From an uncultured Duncaniella sp. (lineage in GTDB: Bacteria > Bacteroidota > Bacteroidia > Bacteroidales > Muribaculaceae): a stretch of DNA of 64,000 bases. Both the position numbers and the translations under genes were made by a program. The stretch spans positions 1-64,000 of the forward strand of contig CAJUCI010000011.1 in the NCBI GenBank assembly GCA_910584825.1, read 5' to 3'. The notes beneath the pieces are model-generated. The model had not been told where the DNA came from. It did not search any database and saw only the letters and a list, made by a program, of their open reading frames with translations. Of the stretch, positions 58,321 through 64,000 are shown one piece after another; position 1 is the stretch's first letter; the number at the start of each line of letters is the position of its first letter.

Positions 58321-60282
58321 TTATTCGATGGTTACAGACACGATTTCGGGCGTAGCCTCATAAGGATTGAGGTTGCCGCTGTCATCGAGGGGCGACTCGA
58401 CGAGACCGAGCTGGCTGACGCACACTGCGAGACAGCTGAGACCCTGGAATGTGAATGAGCCGCCTGTATTGGTGATGGATACGGTGGTGTCGCCGTTCTT
58501 GTTGACTGCGACAGCCTCGGGACCTTCATAGACTGACTCGGTGTTGGGCCACAGTCCGTTGCCGATATTGTGGCAGAGCACGGCCTTGGGAGTGGCACCC
58601 TCTTTCCATACAGCTCCGTTGATGCGGAAGGTGACCTTGATGGTCTTGTTCTTTTTCAGCACGAGCTTGCTGGGGTCGATGGGCCATGCCTTGTCGCCGC
58701 CCCACGGGTTGTAAAGCTCGATACGGTAAGAGCTGAGGTTGGCGTTGTCGATATATGCCTCAAGACCTGAGTTGTTGACCTCAAGGATAGTGGGGCCGGT
58801 AGGCTCGGCTGCGATGGGCTTGACCTTCATGTTGGCGCACAGATAGCGGTTGACTGCGCCGGTCTCGTCCTTGGCGGCGGGGACTCCGATTACTAACTCG
58901 CCGTCATCAGGATTGCATGCGAGCACTGTGAACTCCTTGCCCGAAATCACATTGTGACCTGCGGTGAGGAGGGTGAAGGGCTGCTTGCCATCGTAGATGA
59001 GACGGTTCTCCTCAAACTTGAAGACTCTCACATCGCCGTCAAGGTCAGTGCGATAGGCGGTGTATTCCGCATCGTTGTTATCCTCGTCCTTGTCAGTATA
59101 GCTGGTGAAGTTGAGGATGAAGTCATCGCTGTTTTCGAGCTCGGGGCATGCGGTTGAGCCATAGTTGTTTACCCATTCCCATGCGCCGATGGTGTTGTCG
59201 CTGTTAGCCTTGGTGCCGTTCCACTCCATGAATCCGTAAGGACGGTCAGCGTCGAGCAGATAGTTGATGGAGTTGGCCACGTAGCGGGCGTCAGAGGTGA
59301 CTACAGTGAAGAGGTCGGTGGTAAGGTTGTCAAACTTGGGCTGACGCACGGGCTGTGCGCCGAGTGCGGGGCCTGTCACGGGCCACTTGCCGTCCCAGCC
59401 CTTCTCTACGTAGCAGAATACGATGCGCTGGTCGCCGTTGCCGCCCTTGCCGTCGTTACGTACCACCTTGATGCCGAGCACATGCTCGTTGAGCTTGACA
59501 AGCTCGACATTCACGCGGTCCACAAGGTTGATGTCGTCAATGAGCCACTGCACGCCGGCAGGCATGGTGAGGGTCTTGCGGTCAGGGTCCATGACAAACG
59601 GGGCTGTCACACCGTTGACGGTGAGGTTGGCACCGTTTACGAGGTCGAATGTGAGCTCAGGGATTGCTGCCCATCGGTCAAGAGGGAGCATCCAGTCAGG
59701 CTCACCGGCCTGCCACACCCAGTTGGGGTTGTTCACGCCATCTTCTTTATATGTGGGATAGTCAGCCTCGGTGTACTCCTTGCCGTCGGTAAACTTGTCC
59801 CAGCCCATAGGCGCACAGCAGAATGTCGATGCACCGAGGTCATAGTTGTTGTGGTCGAGTACCCATGTCTTGGATTGGTCAGTGCCACCTGTGAGATATG
59901 TCCACAGGGGGTCGGTGAGGAGGTCGCCGTTGGTGGTGTCAAGCGAGAAACGGTAAGGTTCGCCGTAGACCATGCCACCGCGGGTCATTACGCCAAACTT
60001 GATTTCGTAATCACCTGCAAAGGGGATATTGGCCTCGGTCGAAGTCTTGCGCTCGATACCCTGCGGGTGAATCCAGCTGGTGATGTAGCCGTTGCCGAGA
60101 AGGCTGGTCATGACCACCTTGTTGGTGGCCTGGTCGACTGTTACTCTATATGCTTTTCCCTCCACGAGGTCGGCCGGAGTGAGGTCGGGCGCAGGAAGGA
60201 CTTCATTCTCAGGCGTACAGGCTGTGACTGACATTATCATAGCCACCCCTGCGAGAAATGAATGAAAATACTTAGGTTTCAT
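58321..60282 (-). CDS. PUL lipoprotein, putative glycan-binding (SusE/SusF position)
   Basis: A 653-residue lipoprotein with lipobox VTAC near residue 22. An N-terminal PKD/Ig-like part (about 35-115; GDYEIKFGVMTRGGMVYGEP) is followed by a long beta-rich region with many Trp (WVLDHNNYDLG, WVWQAGEPDWMLP). A C-terminal beta-sandwich (about 500-653) follows. No catalytic motif is seen. It is encoded right after SusD, the usual place of surface glycan-binding proteins. It ends 23 nt before the next lipoprotein gene. The specificity is unknown; aromatic-rich surfaces suit a beta-glucan. Confidence 0.72.
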   Translation of the reverse strand: MKPKYFHSFLAGVAMIMSVTACTPENEVLPAPDLTPADLVEGKAYRVTVDQATNKVVMTSLLGNGYITSWIHPQGIERKTSTEANIPFAGDYEIKFGVMTRGGMVYGEPYRFSLDTTNGDLLTDPLWTYLTGGTDQSKTWVLDHNNYDLGASTFCCAPMGWDKFTDGKEYTEADYPTYKEDGVNNPNWVWQAGEPDWMLPLDRWAAIPELTFDLVNGANLTVNGVTAPFVMDPDRKTLTMPAGVQWLIDDINLVDRVNVELVKLNEHVLGIKVVRNDGKGGNGDQRIVFCYVEKGWDGKWPVTGPALGAQPVRQPKFDNLTTDLFTVVTSDARYVANSINYLLDADRPYGFMEWNGTKANSDNTIGAWEWVNNYGSTACPELENSDDFILNFTSYTDKDEDNNDAEYTAYRTDLDGDVRVFKFEENRLIYDGKQPFTLLTAGHNVISGKEFTVLACNPDDGELVIGVPAAKDETGAVNRYLCANMKVKPIAAEPTGPTILEVNNSGLEAYIDNANLSSYRIELYNPWGGDKAWPIDPSKLVLKKNKTIKVTFRINGAVWKEGATPKAVLCHNIGNGLWPNTESVYEGPEAVAVNKNGDTTVSITNTGGSFTFQGLSCLAVCVSQLGLVESPLDDSGNLNPYEATPEIVSVTIE

Positions 60283-60326
60283 GTTTTCAGGAAATAATGG
60301 TAATTAAGACTGTGTGTTTATAAAGG

Positions 60327-62039
60327 TTAGTTCTTCCAACCGTCATTCTGTTTAAGCACACCGTTCGAGAGCACAATCTGGTCATTGGGAATCTGAGAGA
60401 GACCCTTGGTGGCGATAATCTTGCTGCGGTCATATGAGACACGGGCAGGAGTTCCGCCATTGTAGACCTGGCCTGCACCGGCTACTACGGCATTGGCCAT
60501 CACGTCAACCCCCTGACGCAGGAGGTCCCAGTAGCGCACTCCCTCGAAGGCGAGTTCGCGGGCGCGTTCGGCCATAATGTTTTCCATAGTCACAGGTATG
60601 TCTGAGAGGCCGGCGCGCGAGCGCACATTGTGCATGTAGGTTGCAGCTTGGGGCGAGCCGAGTTCGGCCGCCATGAGAAGAACGTCAGCATAGCGCATAA
60701 TATTGTATGGCTGACAGTTATTTATCTGCATATCGCCTGCTCCGGTCGACATATTAGCATTTTTTATGACAAGGGTGCCGTTATCGTCCTGATAGAAGGC
60801 TATGGGTGAATACTTTTTAACAGTGTAGCCTGTGTATTCACGCCAGTCGTTGTATGACGGCTTGTAATTGGCATCGCTTGTGATACCCTCGCCTGTGATG
60901 TCGATTACGCCTGCGGTGCGGCGAGCGTCGCCTGAATCATAGATAGTGTTGATGAACGAGGGGATGACAGTACATGCACCCCAGCCACAGTAGTAGGGGA
61001 CTACGCTCAGCGGGCTGCGCATACCCATCATCACCTGCCAGCGGTTACCGTCGGCCGAGCCGTCGGTGGCATACGATGCCATAGGTGTGAAGTTCATGCT
61101 CAGCACGACCTCCTTGTTGGCGTCGCCGGCATATGTGGATGCGGCTTCGTTCCATCCGGCCGATGTGGTATTGGCCACAAGCGATGATGCGGGCCAGAAA
61201 TCCTTGTAGCTGCTCAGGAGCTCGTAACGGTCGCTCGAGATTACATCCTCGACGGCTGCGAGAGCTTCGGCCTTGGTGACATTGCCGATTACGGCACCGT
61301 CTGCTGTAGTGAATCCTGGCTCCTTGCCGTAATAACCTGTATAAAAGAGGTACGCGCGGGCGAGGATTGACTCGGCAGCGTATTTCGACACGCGGCCAAA
61401 CTCGGCGGTCTCAAGATTTGCATTGTCGGGGATGTTGGCTATGGCATAGCGCAGGTCTTCGAAGATTGCGGCATATACCTCGGCGGGGTCGGCCTGGGCG
61501 CGGTTCTCGTTTACAGGCTCGAGGAAGAGCGGAATGTTACCCCACAGGCGCACCATGTCAAAGTAAAGCAGTGCGCGCAGTGCGTGGCACTCACCCATGT
61601 AGAGGGCACGCTTGGAGTCGGTTGACTTCCATTCGATTTGTCCCTCACGTGCTATGAGCTCGTTGCAGCGGTATACGCCCTGATAGTACATCTTCCAGTC
61701 CTGAGAATAAATCTGGAGGTCGGCGGGCGATTCGCTCTGGTCAAAGCGGTCAATCACCTGATAGTTGCGTCCGTCAGAGTTGCCGGTGCCGCCATAGCAC
61801 TCGTCGCCCATGACGGTTGACGCTACATAGAATCCCACACCGGGTGCAGTGGAGGTCTGACGCCATCCGTTGTAGCACCCGATGAGTGCGCGCCAGGCGT
61901 CGGCCTCGGTCTTGTAGAAGTTTTGGGTGTTGGAGTTGATTTTGGAATCAACGTCCAGGAAGCTGTCAGAGCATGACACGGCAAACAGTGATGCTGAGGC
62001 CAGGCCGACGGCAAGTATATTTGATTTAAGTCTTTTCAT
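60327..62039 (-). CDS. SusD/RagB-family lipoprotein of the GH5 PUL
   Basis: A 570-residue SusD-like surface lipoprotein. The ATG at 62037-62039 (MKRLKSNILAV) is chosen over the in-frame ATG at 62051 because it starts a normal signal peptide, with lipobox AVSC at about residue 21. SusD features are DSFLDVDSKINSNTQNFYKT, then TPR-like helices (GECHALRALLYFDMVRLWGN) and the C-terminal MAERARELAFEGVRYWDLLR with GLSQIPNDQIVLSNG. It pairs with the SusC encoded upstream. Typical length for a glycan SusD. Confidence 0.95.
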   Translation of the reverse strand: MKRLKSNILAVGLASASLFAVSCSDSFLDVDSKINSNTQNFYKTEADAWRALIGCYNGWRQTSTAPGVGFYVASTVMGDECYGGTGNSDGRNYQVIDRFDQSESPADLQIYSQDWKMYYQGVYRCNELIAREGQIEWKSTDSKRALYMGECHALRALLYFDMVRLWGNIPLFLEPVNENRAQADPAEVYAAIFEDLRYAIANIPDNANLETAEFGRVSKYAAESILARAYLFYTGYYGKEPGFTTADGAVIGNVTKAEALAAVEDVISSDRYELLSSYKDFWPASSLVANTTSAGWNEAASTYAGDANKEVVLSMNFTPMASYATDGSADGNRWQVMMGMRSPLSVVPYYCGWGACTVIPSFINTIYDSGDARRTAGVIDITGEGITSDANYKPSYNDWREYTGYTVKKYSPIAFYQDDNGTLVIKNANMSTGAGDMQINNCQPYNIMRYADVLLMAAELGSPQAATYMHNVRSRAGLSDIPVTMENIMAERARELAFEGVRYWDLLRQGVDVMANAVVAGAGQVYNGGTPARVSYDRSKIIATKGLSQIPNDQIVLSNGVLKQNDGWKN

Positions 62040-62100
62040 GTTGTCAATCAACTGTTTTGAGATTGAGAATTGCTAATTGCTAATCGGTGGAAATCACTAA

Positions 62101-64000
62101 TTAGAATGAGAGGTTTACACCGAAGAGGAATGTGCGGGGACGCGGGTAGTAACCGAGGTCTACGCCTGACACCCATGACTGGGTTCCGTAGCCGATTTCG
62201 GGGTCCATACCGTCATAGTCGGTGAAGGTGGCAAGATTCTGCACCTGGAAGTAGAGGCGGGCCTGTGAGCACCAGCTCTGATTCATCAGAGGCGCGAAGT
62301 TGTAGCCGAAGGTGAGGTTGCTCAGTCGCAGATAGTCACCGTCCTGAACGAAGAGGTCAGAGAACTGCCAGTTGATGTTCTGGTTGGTCACGCGGGGAAT
62401 CTTGTTGGATGTGCCCTCGCCTGTCCAGCGGCCGAGGATGCGGGTGGTGTAGTTGGCCTGCTGGCTGTCCCAGCTGCGGTAGCTTTGTACAATCTTCTGG
62501 CCTACGGCACCTGTGGCTACGAGGCCGAGGTCAAAGTTCTTCCAGTAGAGATTGATGTTGAAGCCGAAGGTGAATTTGGGCATACCGTTGCCGAGGTTTA
62601 CCTTGTCGTCGTCGTTGATGACGCCGTCACGGTTTACGTCGACAAACTTGACGTCGCCCGGCTGTACATTGTCCTGAAGCACGCCGTTGCCTGCCTGAAG
62701 CCACTGGTTGATTTCCTGCTGGTTCTGGAAGATACCGGCAGTCTTGAAGCCCCAGAAGTAGCCGATGGGTTGGCCGTTCTGAGCGCGGTAGAATTCGGGC
62801 GTGTTGTTGTAGAGCTCGTTGGTATTGCCGTGGATGATACCGTCCTGGTTGGGGATTGAGCCGACTTTGTTCTTGTTCCAGGCTCCGTTTACGCCTACGC
62901 TGTAGGAGAAGTCGCGGCCGATAACGTCGTTCCATGTGACGCTGAACTCGACACCCGTGTTCTTGACGTTACCGCCGTTGATGAAGGGCGCGCCTGTACC
63001 TGCGGTGGCAAGAATAGGAGCTACTACGAGCCAGTCCTTGGTGTTCTTGAGATAGAAGTCGAAGTTTACGGCAAGACGGCTGTTGAAGAGTCGTGCGTCA
63101 AAGCCGAAGTCGGTCTGCTCTGAGGTCTCCCATGTCAGGTCCTCGTTGCCGAGACGCTCGGGATATGCACCCCAGTTGTTGGCCCATGTCGAGTTATATT
63201 CGCCATTGTACACGCCGTTGGGGCCGAGATACTGTCCGAAGAAGTAGTTGGCATACTGGTTCTTGATGGGCGAGAGATACTGGTAGTTGTCGATATTCTG
63301 GTTACCTACGCGGCCCCAGCTTGCACGGATTTTGAGGAAGTCGAGCCATGAGCGGGTTGACTCCATAAATTTTTCGTTGGAGATGTTCCAGCCGGCCGAT
63401 ACTGAGGGGAATGTGCCGAAGCGGTGACCCTTGGCAAAGCGTGACGAGCCGTCGCGGCGCACGGTGAGGTTAATCATGTATTTTTCCTGCCAGTTCCATC
63501 CGAGACGGGCGAAGTAGCTGACCGAACGGCTCTTGTCGTGGGGCCAGCCTGCGGCGTTGAGGCCGTCGGCGGTCGATGCGGCGGTGCCGTTGCTTATCCA
63601 TGCGTGGCTCCAGTCGTCAAAGCCTTCCTTGAGGTGACCCTGCTTGGCTTCGAGGTATGAACCGCTGTAGCGGTAGCTCTCCATACCGATAAGGGCGTTG
63701 AAGTGGTGCTCCTTGATGTCCCAGTCATAAGTGGCAGTGTTGGTCCAGGTAAGACCGAGCGAATGGGTGCTGTTCTGGCTTACTTTGGTGTAGCTGTGCG
63801 AGGTGTCGGTAGACGTGAACTGGAATACAGGCTCGAATCCGCGGTTTTCCTCCGAGCCATAGACAGCTCCGAAGACGGTGCGGATTTTGAGGTTCTTGAT
63901 AGGCTCGACCTGAGCGTAGACGTTGCCTGAGAATGTGCCGTTCTTCTTGGCGTTCTTGAGGAGCATCATGTTGCCGTAGGGGTTGCCGTCGCCCTTGTTC
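62101..64000 (-). CDS. SusC/RagA-family TonB-dependent transporter, C-terminal part (cut by window edge)
   Basis: At least 633 residues of the C-terminal beta-barrel of a SusC protein. The frame runs open to base 64000, so the N-terminal plug and regulatory domains lie outside the window. The ATG at 63967-63969 is internal. Barrel signatures include the SusC-type NKNKVGSIPNQDG, GYFWGFKTAGIFQNQQEINQ, PGDVKFVDVNRDGVINDDD and the closing YPRPRTFLFGVNLSF. It imports the oligosaccharides captured by SusD and the lipoproteins downstream. It probably opens the operon, whose promoter is not visible here. Confidence 0.95.
   Translation of the reverse strand, partial: NKGDGNPYGNMMLLKNAKKNGTFSGNVYAQVEPIKNLKIRTVFGAVYGSEENRGFEPVFQFTSTDTSHSYTKVSQNSTHSLGLTWTNTATYDWDIKEHHFNALIGMESYRYSGSYLEAKQGHLKEGFDDWSHAWISNGTAASTADGLNAAGWPHDKSRSVSYFARLGWNWQEKYMINLTVRRDGSSRFAKGHRFGTFPSVSAGWNISNEKFMESTRSWLDFLKIRASWGRVGNQNIDNYQYLSPIKNQYANYFFGQYLGPNGVYNGEYNSTWANNWGAYPERLGNEDLTWETSEQTDFGFDARLFNSRLAVNFDFYLKNTKDWLVVAPILATAGTGAPFINGGNVKNTGVEFSVTWNDVIGRDFSYSVGVNGAWNKNKVGSIPNQDGIIHGNTNELYNNTPEFYRAQNGQPIGYFWGFKTAGIFQNQQEINQWLQAGNGVLQDNVQPGDVKFVDVNRDGVINDDDKVNLGNGMPKFTFGFNINLYWKNFDLGLVATGAVGQKIVQSYRSWDSQQANYTTRILGRWTGEGTSNKIPRVTNQNINWQFSDLFVQDGDYLRLSNLTFGYNFAPLMNQSWCSQARLYFQVQNLATFTDYDGMDPEIGYGTQSWVSGVDLGYYPRPRTFLFGVNLSF

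Noticed and set aside
1..64000. Insertion sequences, integrases or prophage genes
   Set aside because: No transposase, integrase or phage structural gene is recognisable. The only phage-like item is the solitary KilA-N gene.

Overview
The window looks like a gut Bacteroidales chromosome, most probably family Muribaculaceae (the family is an inference). The evidence is two SusC/SusD loci, an ECF sigma/FecR pair, many SPII lipoproteins, several extracytoplasmic TlpA-type thioredoxins, Rnf subunits in the Bacteroidetes style, and little Shine-Dalgarno sequence. Several upstream regions carry the Bacteroidetes promoter TTG or TTTG, 19-20 nt, then TAnnTTTG. Most genes are GC-rich. The restriction-modification genes (8335-10975) and the toxin-antitoxin-chaperone genes (3276-4715) are clearly AT-richer, which suggests acquisition.

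Layout. 0-7 kb: tRNA-Leu(CAA) with its own promoter and terminator, a gamma-carbonic-anhydrase-like protein, Xaa-Pro aminopeptidase, a tiny His/Lys/Asp lipoprotein, a three-gene toxin / HTH antitoxin / SecB-like chaperone module with an operator over its promoter, a Crp-type regulator, a BASS-family transporter and a small conserved protein. 7-13 kb: the GTPase YchF, an MboI/DpnII-like M-R-M system and a GH95 fucosidase. 13.6-23.6 kb: ECF sigma factor diverging from TlpA - FecR - SusC - SusD - TlpA. 23.8-31 kb: miaA with a coupled membrane protein, a DPP4-like peptidase, a coiled-coil protein ending in a perfect sliding-clamp motif, and a KilA-N protein. 31-38 kb: an Rnf operon stopping after rnfC, a SPOR-like lipoprotein, threonine ammonia-lyase, thioredoxin, a DJ-1 protein and ApbE. 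38.1-38.7 kb: a promoter with a palindromic operator, two very short ORFs with matching leaders and a terminator. 38.9-47.8 kb: pectate lyase, aldo/keto reductase, ruvX-def, a ROK kinase and two GH51 arabinofuranosidases. 48-53.8 kb: an RND efflux operon. 54-64 kb: a polysaccharide-utilisation locus with SusC (cut by the window edge), SusD, two large surface lipoproteins and a BACON-GH5 endoglucanase.

Two observations stand out at sequence scale. First, I found only three GATC sites in the 64 kb, two of them inside the predicted GATC-specific restriction-modification operon. Second, four intergenic regions hold long, nearly perfect inverted repeats (42-49 bp arms) built from four phased copies of an nGACAwAAG unit. 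They fall into two subfamilies with conserved, oriented loops. I do not recognise a named family for them.
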